Origin: JAKPQD01 sp029572965
Lineage (GTDB): Bacteria; Bacteroidota; Bacteroidia; Bacteroidales; DTGW01
Direction: 5' to 3'
Assembly: GCA_035374585.1 (NCBI GenBank)
Contig: DAOSPF010000109.1
Span: 1-8,033, forward strand
Length of the DNA stretch: 8,033 bases
Each line of letters opens with the position of its first letter. Position 1 is the stretch's first letter. The translations under genes and the position numbers were made by a program. Below, piece by piece: positions 1 to 6,446 of this stretch. The notes under the pieces were generated by a model, which saw only the letters and a program-made list of their open reading frames with translations, had not been told where the DNA came from and did not search any database.

Positions 1-455
1 TAGATACGGTAAAACGTGCTATCCGAGCTATTGAGATTGCAGAATACCAGAAAAATCATATTAGCAATAGCCCTAACAGGCCAGTTATCAATAGTCTTAT
101 TATTGGTATTGATTTTGAGCGGGAAATCGTCCGAAAACGTATAACTGAAAGGCTGCATCAAAGACTTGAAGAAGGAATGATTGATGAAGTAAAGAGTTTG
201 TTAAACAAAGGTCTGCATTCTGAGGATTTGATATACTATGGATTGGAATATAAATATATAACGCTCTATTTAATTGGTCAATTGACTTATGATGACATGG
301 TAGCCCAGCTCAATATTGCTATTCATCAGTTTTCAAAACGCCAAATGACCTGGTTCCGCAAGATGGAGCGCAGTGGGTTTAAAATTCACTGGGTTGAAGG
401 GGAGATGCCTTTAGGAGAAAAATTAAATTCAGTTTTTAGTTTATTGAATTTTTAA
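1..455 (+). CDS. miaA: tRNA dimethylallyltransferase MiaA, C-terminal half (5' end outside window)
   Basis: The reading frame is open from base 3 to the TAA at 453-455, giving 150 residues of a protein that is usually about 300 residues long. MiaA transfers a dimethylallyl group from DMAPP to N6 of A37 in tRNAs that read codons starting with U; it is cytoplasmic. Visible family marks are the TVKRAIRAIEIAEY segment at the left edge (family pattern R-x-IRA-LE), the RKRITERLHQRLEEGMIDEV helix, and FSKRQMTWFR at 330-359, which matches the conserved (F/Y)(A/S)KRQ-TWFR tRNA-contacting motif. Where many MiaA proteins have a G-Y-(K/R)-E motif, this one has YGLEYKYITLY at about 237-269. From memory, that form belongs to a second MiaA-like branch in Bacteroidota, so a paralogue is likely. 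The P-loop and catalytic region lie outside the window. The gene ends 11 nt before the stop of a convergent gene. Confidence 0.9.
   Translation, partial: DTVKRAIRAIEIAEYQKNHISNSPNRPVINSLIIGIDFEREIVRKRITERLHQRLEEGMIDEVKSLLNKGLHSEDLIYYGLEYKYITLYLIGQLTYDDMVAQLNIAIHQFSKRQMTWFRKMERSGFKIHWVEGEMPLGEKLNSVFSLLNF
425..451. terminator. Weak AT-rich inverted repeat between convergent genes
   Basis: AAATTCA at 425-431 pairs perfectly with TGAATTT at 445-451 around a 13-nt loop, inside the last codons of miaA. On the + strand it is followed by TTAACTTTTTG. On the minus strand it is followed by TTTAATTTTTC. It could act as a poor bidirectional terminator for miaA and the converging glycosyltransferase gene. 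It has only one G-C pair, so this is a weak call. Confidence 0.25.
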
Positions 456-466
456 CTTTTTGCAGA

Positions 467-1873
467 TTATTGATTTATAGAAAAGATTATATAATCTTCA
501 TTTTCAAATACTTTATTAAATCCCTTTGGTAATTTATCATTGCATTCATGCTTGTTTATATAAATAAACTTACACCCTTTTTCTTTTATATTTCTCAGGG
601 TAACTGTGTCTATAATGTTTTCATTTGATAATGTCCATCCTTTTCTATGTGAAAGAAAAAGTTCTTGTGGGTTTCCTTTTCCGTTTACAGCTATTAAATC
701 TGACTTAGATGATATACTATCAGAAATAACTTCTAGGTTTAAACGATAAGTTTCAAGTTTATTTGTTAAATCATGCTGTTGGTTAAGTAACGATTCAATA
801 ATAACTAAGGCTATAAGAAAAAAACGAAGTTTTGCATTTATTTTTGAAATTCCATAACCTGCTATCAGAGCCATTACCGGAACATATGGGATGATATAAT
901 AATCATGATGATAAAAGAAGTACCCAGATTTAATCATATAAATAAAAAACACTGAGGTAAGAATCAAAATAGCAGCCCAAGCTAACTTATCTAATAGCTT
1001 AATCATAAAGAAAATTCCCAGAAATATTGTTAATAGTCCAATATAACTTTTTAGGCCGTCAAAATAAAATCTTTCTGCAACCTTATTTAGGTTGTTTGTT
1101 AATTCATAAAAACCTTCTGATAAGCTTCTTCCTGAGTTGTACCACAGATGATATTCATTGCTTAAATGGGGATTCCAATAAAAGTACCAGAACCAAACAG
1201 CTAATATTGTTGGAATAAAGGAGAATGAAAAAATGATTTTTCTTCTTAAATTAATTTTCTTCTCTTTTACAATTGGGATAATATATAGAGAAAGTAAAAA
1301 TATTGCCGGGATTTTACTCATTATCCCTAAAAAAGTGAGAATGAAAAATATACCCCAATGAATAAGTTTACCTTTTTCTAAAAATAAAAATCCATACCAA
1401 AGGCTAATAATTGTTATGGACAAAGAAAAGGTGTCCGGCATAAATTTTCTGGCAAAAACAAACCAAATTGAAGAGAGTAATACTAATGTTGAATAAAATG
1501 CTATTTTTTTATCGAAGAACTTTTCTATTATTTTAAAAAAATAAAATATTCCTATGGAAGTGATAATCAAGTTTAAAATCCGACCATACCACCAGGTAAA
1601 CCCAAAAACTTTTGAAATCAAATAAACTATGTAGTTCATTATTGGAAATTCCATTCCCACTATACCTGAATAACCATAATTATCATCAACTCTTGGATAT
1701 AGAATATTATTGTCAATTTCTAAAAAATTTCTTGATACCATTAATCCAGTACATTGTCTCCAATTATGGCTATGTTCTAATGGAGCATCTGTAATGCCAT
1801 ATAAGCGAATGATAAAAAAAATAAAAATCCAGAACCGTATGTCTTTTAAAAAACCAAATTTTGATTTTGTCAT
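467..1873 (-). CDS. Multi-pass membrane glycosyltransferase, GT39 / ArnT-PMT-like (GT-C fold)
   Basis: The 468-residue protein is dominated by hydrophobic helices (roughly residues 10-24, 78-112, 125-165, 172-202, 212-232, 276-312, 325-360), followed by a soluble C-terminal stretch from about 365. That is the layout of polyprenyl-phosphate-sugar-dependent GT-C enzymes. The first periplasmic loop carries an acidic residue in ITDAPLEHSHNWRQ (27-40), where the family has its catalytic Asp, and an EFPIMNY segment (75-81). YHHDYYIIPYVP (321-332) resembles the late-loop H-x-YY-x-x-P pattern. Such enzymes move a sugar from a lipid carrier to protein, lipid A or another glycan on the outer face of the inner membrane; donor and acceptor cannot be told here. 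It starts 9 nt after the upstream 133-residue gene, so it is probably co-transcribed with it. Hand counts give 37, 27 and 18% G+C for lines 1141-1200, 1321-1380 and 1501-1560, far below the peptidase gene upstream (55 and 48% in two lines), which hints at a different origin. Family call fairly secure, specificity unknown. Confidence 0.78.
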   Translation of the reverse strand: MTKSKFGFLKDIRFWIFIFFIIRLYGITDAPLEHSHNWRQCTGLMVSRNFLEIDNNILYPRVDDNYGYSGIVGMEFPIMNYIVYLISKVFGFTWWYGRILNLIITSIGIFYFFKIIEKFFDKKIAFYSTLVLLSSIWFVFARKFMPDTFSLSITIISLWYGFLFLEKGKLIHWGIFFILTFLGIMSKIPAIFLLSLYIIPIVKEKKINLRRKIIFSFSFIPTILAVWFWYFYWNPHLSNEYHLWYNSGRSLSEGFYELTNNLNKVAERFYFDGLKSYIGLLTIFLGIFFMIKLLDKLAWAAILILTSVFFIYMIKSGYFFYHHDYYIIPYVPVMALIAGYGISKINAKLRFFLIALVIIESLLNQQHDLTNKLETYRLNLEVISDSISSKSDLIAVNGKGNPQELFLSHRKGWTLSNENIIDTVTLRNIKEKGCKFIYINKHECNDKLPKGFNKVFENEDYIIFSINQ

Positions 1874-1882
1874 ATTTTAAAG

Positions 1883-2284
1883 TTAAAAAGCTATCCTAAA
1901 CACAATCTTGGCCAAAAATACATAATACAATATACAACTGAAATTTATTCCTGTGAAAATTAGGTTGTACACCTTTCGCTTTGTAAATTTCCTACGTAAC
2001 AAGATACCTACAGCTGGTATAAACAAAGTAAACAGCAGAATAGTGAAATGAAATGAAGCCCTTGGGTTTTCTATATCTTCAAAAAAGGCAACAGTGCTGG
2101 CATAGTCGAATAGAAAGAAATAGGTCATAGCCAGTGCAAATACCATGTAAAATAAGAAAGAGAACTTTAGTGCGAAGGTTGTATAAGGATATTTGCGATG
2201 TTTGCTTAATGGTTTAAGCATTATCACTGTTACGAAAAACAAGATGATAAACGCTGCGATGAATATAAATTTTACAAATGCCAT
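1883..2284 (-). CDS. Small four-helix membrane protein of unknown function
   Basis: I do not recognise a family. The 133-residue protein has four clear hydrophobic segments: about residues 3-23, 39-62, 78-97 and 107-128. Short basic loops KPLSKHRKYP (24-33) and RRKFTKRK (97-104) alternate with an acidic loop FEDIENPR (68-75). By the positive-inside rule both termini would be extracellular or periplasmic if the basic loops face the cytoplasm. There is no cleavable signal peptide and no catalytic motif. The ATG start is preceded by an A-rich stretch (AAAAAGAGCAAAA on the minus strand), typical of Bacteroidota translation starts. It sits 13 nt after the peptidase stop and 9 nt before the glycosyltransferase start, so it is almost certainly in the same transcript. 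It could be a helper subunit of either neighbour, but nothing in the sequence proves this. Confidence 0.75.
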   Translation of the reverse strand: MAFVKFIFIAAFIILFFVTVIMLKPLSKHRKYPYTTFALKFSFLFYMVFALAMTYFFLFDYASTVAFFEDIENPRASFHFTILLFTLFIPAVGILLRRKFTKRKVYNLIFTGINFSCILYYVFLAKIVFRIAF

Positions 2285-2297
2285 TTTTGCTCTTTTT

Positions 2298-4370
2298 TTA
2301 TTTTAACCATTTGTCTAACCACCTGAAAAACTCTCGTTGCCAGAGTACACTATTTTGAGGCTTAACTACCCAATGGCTTTCATCGGGGTATATCAACAAC
2401 CTTGAAGGTATGCTCCGAAGTTGAGCTGCATTAAATGCTTGAAGGCTCTCTGTATAAGGGATCCTAAAATCGTTTTCGCCAGAAATAATCATAATTGGCG
2501 TGTCCCAGTTTTGCACAAACAAGTGAGGCGAGAATGAATAGCTTTTAGGCTTAGGTGTTTGCCAGTAAGGCCCGCCAAGGTCGTGATTGGTAAAGAAAAA
2601 CTCTTCGGTAGAGGCGTATTGGCTTTCGAGGTTAAACATACCACAATGGGCAATAAATGCTTTGAACCGCTTTTGGTGATGTCCGGCCAGATAAAAAACC
2701 GAAAAGCCTCCATAGCTTGCCCCAACTGCCCCCAAATGTTCGCTATCAACAAAAGGCTCGGTTTTTATGGCATCAATAGCACTCAAATAGTCTTTTATAT
2801 TTTGTCCTCCGTAGTCTCCGGCAATCTGGTCATTCCAGGCTTTACCAAATGTGGGCAGCCCGCGACGGTTAGGAGCAACAACAATATATCCCCTGGCTGC
2901 CATCAATTGCAAGCTCCAACGGTACGAGAAAAACTGGCTTACAGCTTGTTGAGGTCCTCCCTGGCAATATAACAGGGCGGGGTAACGTTTGGTCGAATCA
3001 AAGTCCGGAGGAAAAACAATCCACGTAAGCATCTTTTTGCCATCAGTGGTAGCAATCCAGCGTTCTTCCACTTTTCCCATGCGTATATTGTCATATATAT
3101 TTTGGTTCTCAAAAGTAACCTGTTGTTCTTTCCCTTCATCCGAAAGGTTTATTATTTCAGTAGCACGGCTGAAAGACATACGTGTGCCTATCATGGTACC
3201 AGCTGCGCGGAGCAATGCTATGTACTCGTGACCGCCCTGGGTAAGTTGTTTTATCGAATTGCTTTTCAAATCTACCTTGTAGAGTTGGTATGTGGCATTT
3301 ATCCCGCTAATAAAGTAAATGGCATTGCTTTGTTCGTCCCATACCGGGCTGATAGCCTCCTGTTCAAAGTTGGCCGAAAGGTTTTTGAGCTGTTTTGTTT
3401 CAAAGTTATACACCATGAGCCTTGTCTGGTCTGACTCGTAGCCGGGAGTTTCCATACTTGTCCAGCATATCATCTTGTCGTCAGGCGAGAACACGGGATA
3501 TTTGTCGTATCCATTCATGCCTTCAGAAATATTGACAGTTGTTTTATCTGTTACATCATATATGTAAATGTCTGAATTTGTGCTTAACGCTTCAGCTTTG
3601 CCTTTCAGCTTGCGACAAGTGTAAGCCAGCTTTTTGCCATCGTTGGACCACGAGATCTCGTTTAAGTCATAGTATGGCCGAAGAGGGGCATCGTAAGGCT
3701 CGCCTTTCATTATGTCTTCAGCATCTGTAACTTTGCCATCCTTAATAGGTGCAATAAATATATGACTGTGCGAGTAATCGTACCACGAATCCCAATGCCT
3801 GTACATCATATCGTCATACACACGACCTGTGGACAAGGGTAAATCAGGGTTACGGTCTTGTGCCGAGCTGTCAGTCTTTACCCGCATGGTGAAAAATACT
3901 TTACTTCCATCCGGCGAATAGTCAAAACCTTCGATATCGCCTTTTACATAAGTAACCTGAGTTTTATTGCTACCATCGGGGTTCATTTCCCAAATCTGCG
4001 AACTTCCGCTGAGGCTGCTTAAATAGCCAATTTTATCGCCTTTGGCAGAAAACTTCACACAAGACTCTGATTCGGCAGTAATTGTAAGCCTTGCAGGTGT
4101 ACCTCCTTGTGATGGGATAATAAAAACCTCGGTATTGCCATTATTTTTCTGCAGGTTGTAACGTTTTACCGTGTAAACAATGTTTTTCCCATCAGGCGAA
4201 ATGTCCCAGTCCAAAATGCGGCCAAATTTCCAAAGCATTTCAGGGGTCAGTTTTCCAACTATCTTCTCGCTATCTGTGATAGCCGTTTCAAAAAAGACTT
4301 GTACATCATTCTTTTTGCAAGAAAAGCTTACAAGAATGGTTACGGATAATCCAATAAGGAGTTTTTTCAT
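2298..4370 (-). CDS. dpp5: Dipeptidyl-peptidase 5 (S9 family serine peptidase), putative lipoprotein
   Basis: A prolyl-oligopeptidase-family exopeptidase of 690 residues, close to the 684 of Porphyromonas gingivalis DPP5, which it resembles throughout as I remember that sequence. DPP5 removes dipeptides from oligopeptides, preferring Ala or hydrophobic residues at P1, and supplies peptides for uptake. Residues 1-17 form a lipoprotein-type signal ending in LVSFS before Cys18, followed by KKND. Residues about 40-420 form a beta-propeller with PD40-like blades (SPDGKNIVYT, SPDGSKVFFT, SNDGKKLAYT, SPDDKMICWT). Residues about 445-690 form the alpha/beta hydrolase. The triad is visible as Ser552 in GASYGG, Asp634 in GENDFRIP and His666 in PDESHWV, with an oxyanion segment YCQGGPQ at 468-474. 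The APNRRGLPTFGKAW and GDYGGQN motifs are also family marks. All catalytic residues are intact, so the enzyme should be active. It is the first gene of a probable three-gene transcript. Its start is the only one that gives a signal peptide. Confidence 0.93.
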   Translation of the reverse strand: MKKLLIGLSVTILVSFSCKKNDVQVFFETAITDSEKIVGKLTPEMLWKFGRILDWDISPDGKNIVYTVKRYNLQKNNGNTEVFIIPSQGGTPARLTITAESESCVKFSAKGDKIGYLSSLSGSSQIWEMNPDGSNKTQVTYVKGDIEGFDYSPDGSKVFFTMRVKTDSSAQDRNPDLPLSTGRVYDDMMYRHWDSWYDYSHSHIFIAPIKDGKVTDAEDIMKGEPYDAPLRPYYDLNEISWSNDGKKLAYTCRKLKGKAEALSTNSDIYIYDVTDKTTVNISEGMNGYDKYPVFSPDDKMICWTSMETPGYESDQTRLMVYNFETKQLKNLSANFEQEAISPVWDEQSNAIYFISGINATYQLYKVDLKSNSIKQLTQGGHEYIALLRAAGTMIGTRMSFSRATEIINLSDEGKEQQVTFENQNIYDNIRMGKVEERWIATTDGKKMLTWIVFPPDFDSTKRYPALLYCQGGPQQAVSQFFSYRWSLQLMAARGYIVVAPNRRGLPTFGKAWNDQIAGDYGGQNIKDYLSAIDAIKTEPFVDSEHLGAVGASYGGFSVFYLAGHHQKRFKAFIAHCGMFNLESQYASTEEFFFTNHDLGGPYWQTPKPKSYSFSPHLFVQNWDTPIMIISGENDFRIPYTESLQAFNAAQLRSIPSRLLIYPDESHWVVKPQNSVLWQREFFRWLDKWLK

Positions 4371-4389
4371 TGTTTTCTTTAATAAAGAG

Positions 4390-4419
4390 TAAAGTTAAAA
4401 ATAAAGTTTTTCGTTGAAA
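4390..4419 (-). promoter_or_regulatory. Possible degenerate Bacteroidota promoter for the dpp5 transcript
   Basis: Reading the minus strand there is TTTC (4419-4416), an 18-nt spacer, and TAACTTTA (4397-4390). Compared with the consensus TTTG / TAnnTTTG each box misses its final G. It would give a 5' untranslated region of only about 10-15 nt before the ATG at 4370. Position and spacing fit, but the region is so AT-rich that a chance match is quite possible. Confidence 0.25.
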
Positions 4420-4462
4420 CTTCTGTAAAAATTTTTCAGCTCATTTTATTCCCAGTGAGTAA

Positions 4463-4498
4463 GAAAGAATATTTAGTTAAATTTGGAAATATTTTTTC
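4463..4498. repeat. AT-rich inverted repeat upstream of the ribosomal operon promoter
   Basis: Bases 4463-4474 (GAAAGAATATTT) can pair with 4487-4498 (AAATATTTTTTC) over 12 positions with one G-T wobble, around a 12-nt loop. It ends 9 nt before the -33 box of the rplM promoter. It could be an UP-like A/T element for polymerase contact, a protein-binding palindrome, or simply a by-product of the very high A+T content. Confidence 0.35.
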
Positions 4499-4507
4499 GG
4501 GCTAATA

Positions 4508-4537
4508 TTTGTTAATAAAAAAATAGTTGTATTTTTG
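4508..4537 (+). promoter_or_regulatory. Bacteroidota-type promoter of the rplM-rpsI-rpsB-tsf operon
   Basis: A perfect TTTG -33 box (4508-4511) is followed by an 18-nt spacer and TATTTTTG (4530-4537), an exact match to the TAnnTTTG -7 box used by the primary sigma factor of this phylum. Transcription should start near 4541-4546, giving a leader of about 50 nt before the rplM start at 4596. No other stretch in the 225-nt divergent gap fits this well. Confidence 0.85.
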
Positions 4538-4595
4538 CAGTCCGCTTTTTGAGAAGAAAAGTTTGTATGTATATAATAATTAAAAACTTAGCAAA

Positions 4596-5051
4596 GTGAA
4601 TACGCTTAGTTATAAAACAATTTCAGTAAACAAAGCCACCGCACAAAAAGAGTGGGTGATTGTAGATGCTCAGAATCAGGCGCTTGGACGTTTGTCTTCA
4701 AAAGTTGCTAAATTGCTCAGAGGGAAATACAAACCAAGTTATACCCCTCATGTTGATTGTGGTGACAATGTTATCGTTATCAATGCCGATAAAGTGCGCA
4801 TTACCGGTAAAAAATGGACAGACAGAAAGCATTTTTCACATACCGGATACCAAGGTGGACAAGTTGTATTGTCTCCACTGGATATCTTCAAGAAAAATCC
4901 TTGCCGTTTAATTGAGAAATCAGTAAAAGGCATGTTACCAAAGAATATCCTTTCTAACAAGCTCATTGGCAACCTTTATGTTTATGTTGGAGAAAACCAC
5001 AAACACGAAGGACAACAGCCAAAATCTATTGACATCAATTCTCTTAAATAA
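4596..5051 (+). CDS. rplM: 50S ribosomal protein L13
   Basis: The 151-residue protein matches Bacteroidota L13 from end to end. L13 is an early assembly protein of the large subunit that binds 23S rRNA. Visible marks are KEWVIVDAQNQALGRLSSKV (18-37), LLRGKYKPSYTPHVDCGDNV (40-59), INADKVRITGKKW (62-74), the signature VKGMLPKN (110-117) and NLYVYVGENHKHEGQQPK (126-143). The start is GTG at 4596: an in-frame TAA at 4581-4583 lies only 12 nt upstream and no ATG lies between, while the next residues (NTLSYKTISVNKAT) are already the conserved N-terminus. There is no Shine-Dalgarno sequence; the upstream region is A-rich. It is the first gene of the operon and ends 5 nt before rpsI. Confidence 0.98.
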   Translation: MNTLSYKTISVNKATAQKEWVIVDAQNQALGRLSSKVAKLLRGKYKPSYTPHVDCGDNVIVINADKVRITGKKWTDRKHFSHTGYQGGQVVLSPLDIFKKNPCRLIEKSVKGMLPKNILSNKLIGNLYVYVGENHKHEGQQPKSIDINSLK

Positions 5052-5056
5052 TATCC

Positions 5057-5443
5057 ATGGAAATTATTAACGCATTAGGCAGAAGAAAAACAGCTGTAGC
5101 CCGTGTTTATCTTAAAGAAGGAAAAGGTAATATCACTATTAACGACCGTGCTTTAAGTACATATTTTACCACAACACAGTTGCAATATATTGTTAAACAG
5201 CCACTTGAAAAATTAGGGGTAGCCGAAAATTTTGATGTTACAGTAAACATTACTGGTGGTGGGTTTAAGGGCCAGGCAGAAGCAGTTCGCCTTGGTATTG
5301 CCAGAGCATTGGTAAAGATTAACGAAGAAAATAAGCCTGCTTTGAAGAAAGAAGGTTTCATGACCCGTGACTCACGTGAAGTTGAGCGTAAAAAACCGGG
5401 TCGTCCAAAAGCACGTAAACGCTTCCAGTTCAGTAAACGTTAA
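5057..5443 (+). CDS. rpsI: 30S ribosomal protein S9
   Basis: The 128-residue protein is full length for S9. It binds the 3' major domain of 16S rRNA in the head of the small subunit, and its C-terminal tail reaches the P-site tRNA. The signature GGGFKGQAEAVRLGIARAL is at 67-85. The N-terminus NALGRRKTAVARVYL (5-19) and the C-terminal KARKRFQFSKR, ending in the invariant Lys-Arg, are intact. The ATG lies 5 nt after the rplM stop, so translation is probably coupled. It is followed by a 107-nt structured spacer, the longest gap in the operon. Confidence 0.98.
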   Translation: MEIINALGRRKTAVARVYLKEGKGNITINDRALSTYFTTTQLQYIVKQPLEKLGVAENFDVTVNITGGGFKGQAEAVRLGIARALVKINEENKPALKKEGFMTRDSREVERKKPGRPKARKRFQFSKR

Positions 5444-5459
5444 AAGTTTTTGCTGGGAC

Positions 5460-5539
5460 TTAGTTTAGCATCTAAATTACCCGGACTTCCGCTTTGGTGG
5501 GGCTACCGGGTAATTGCTTAATATAAGAACGTAAACTAA
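5460..5539 (+). promoter_or_regulatory. Candidate structured mRNA leader of rpsB-tsf (rpsI-rpsB spacer)
   Basis: The spacer can fold into nested helices. P1 joins TTAGTTTA (5460-5467) to TAAACTAA (5532-5539), 8 perfect pairs. P2 joins AATTACCCGG (5475-5484) to CCGGGTAATT (5506-5515), 10 perfect pairs. P3, inside the P2 loop, joins CCGC (5489-5492) to GTGG (5497-5500) around TTTG, with two possible extra G-U pairs at 5487-5488/5501-5502. P1 closes 11 nt before the rpsB ATG at 5551, so it could hide the ribosome entry site. A competing hairpin at 5461-5479 cannot coexist with P1 or with the full P2. No T-run follows P2, so it is not an ordinary terminator. Ribosomal protein S2 represses its own mRNA in enterobacteria through the rpsB leader; a similar role here is inference. 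Confidence 0.6.
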
Positions 5540-5550
5540 ATTTTTTATTC

Positions 5551-6414
5551 ATGTCAAAAGTAACATTTGAACAACTTCTTGATGCCGGAGTACATTTCGG
5601 CCACTTAAAAAGGAAATGGTGCCCGGCCATGGCTCCATACATTTTTATGGAGAAAAACGGGATCCACATCATCGATCTCCAAAAAACAGCAGCAAAACTG
5701 GAAGAATCTGCCAATGCAATTAAACAAATTGCAAAATCAGGCCGTCGTATTTTGTTTGTTGCCACAAAAAAACAAGCCAAAGAAATCGTTAGTGAAAAAG
5801 TAAAGGCTGTTGGGATGCCTTACGTTACTGAACGTTGGCCGGGTGGTATGCTTACCAACTTTCCAACAATCCGTAAAGCTGTTAAAAAGATGACCTCTAT
5901 CGACAAAATGATTGCCGATGGCACCTTTGATACCCTTTCAAAACGTGAAAAATTACAAATTACACGTCAACGTGCAAAACTGGAAAAGAACTTAGGTAGT
6001 ATTGCCGATCTTACCCGTTTGCCAGCAGCTCTTTTTGTAATTGACATTACAAAAGAACATATTGCCGTTCACGAAGCAAAACGTCTTGGTATTCCAGTGT
6101 TTGCAATGTGCGATACCAACTCTGACCCCAATAAAGTTGACTTTGCTATTCCGGCAAATGATGATGCCTCTAAATCTATAGCTTTGATTGTAGATGTTAT
6201 TTGCGATGCTATCAAAGAAGGATTGTCAGAACGGAAAGTTGATAAAGATGCTGAACAAGCTGAGCGTAAAGCTAAACAAGACGTTAAGAAAAAAGTAACA
6301 AAAAAATCTATTGACGAGCTTGAGGAAGTTTTGCCGGAAGCGGTAAAAGTTGTAGCTGAAACTGAAACCAAAAAAGCACCTATCAAAAAGAAAATTCGCA
6401 AAGACGAAGAATAA
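5551..6414 (+). CDS. rpsB: 30S ribosomal protein S2
   Basis: S2 binds late to the small subunit between head and body, close to S1 in organisms that have it. The 287-residue protein carries LLDAGVHFGHLKRKWCPAM (9-27), the signature WPGGMLTN (96-103), the LFVIDITKEHIAVHEA block (161-176) and CDTNSDP (187-193). The family core is about 225-240 residues. Beyond residue 230 there is an extra tail of some 55 residues that is almost all Lys, Glu, Asp and Ala and is probably disordered or helical; S2 proteins of this phylum often have such tails. The ATG is preceded by an A/T-rich stretch without a Shine-Dalgarno sequence and lies just after the structured spacer. It ends 32 nt before tsf, its usual partner gene. 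Confidence 0.98.
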   Translation: MSKVTFEQLLDAGVHFGHLKRKWCPAMAPYIFMEKNGIHIIDLQKTAAKLEESANAIKQIAKSGRRILFVATKKQAKEIVSEKVKAVGMPYVTERWPGGMLTNFPTIRKAVKKMTSIDKMIADGTFDTLSKREKLQITRQRAKLEKNLGSIADLTRLPAALFVIDITKEHIAVHEAKRLGIPVFAMCDTNSDPNKVDFAIPANDDASKSIALIVDVICDAIKEGLSERKVDKDAEQAERKAKQDVKKKVTKKSIDELEEVLPEAVKVVAETETKKAPIKKKIRKDEE

Positions 6415-6446
6415 TTTACAAAATATAAATTGAAAATATTACAGAT

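Noticed and set aside
2559..2972. Open frame of 137 codons antisense to dpp5, with others at 2989-3231 and 3102-3434
   Set aside because: They are opposite the intact catalytic and propeller regions of the peptidase and show no family motif, so they are chance frames.
4421..4440. Near-palindrome CTGTAAAAATTTTTCAG as an operator
   Set aside because: It is just an A-run next to a T-run with a 3-bp extension, which is expected by chance in this AT-rich gap.
4559..4589. Hairpin in the rplM leader (AAGTTT / AAACTT)
   Set aside because: Only six pairs with one G-C around a 19-nt loop. It is too weak to claim as a ribosomal leader structure.
5475..5515. Hairpin after rpsI read as an intrinsic terminator
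   Set aside because: The stem is followed by GCTTAATATAAG rather than a T-run, and rpsB-tsf have no convincing promoter of their own downstream of it.
5444..5550. Separate promoter for rpsB-tsf in the spacer
   Set aside because: No TAnnTTTG box is present. A lone TTTTTG at 5447-5452 has no partner at the right distance.
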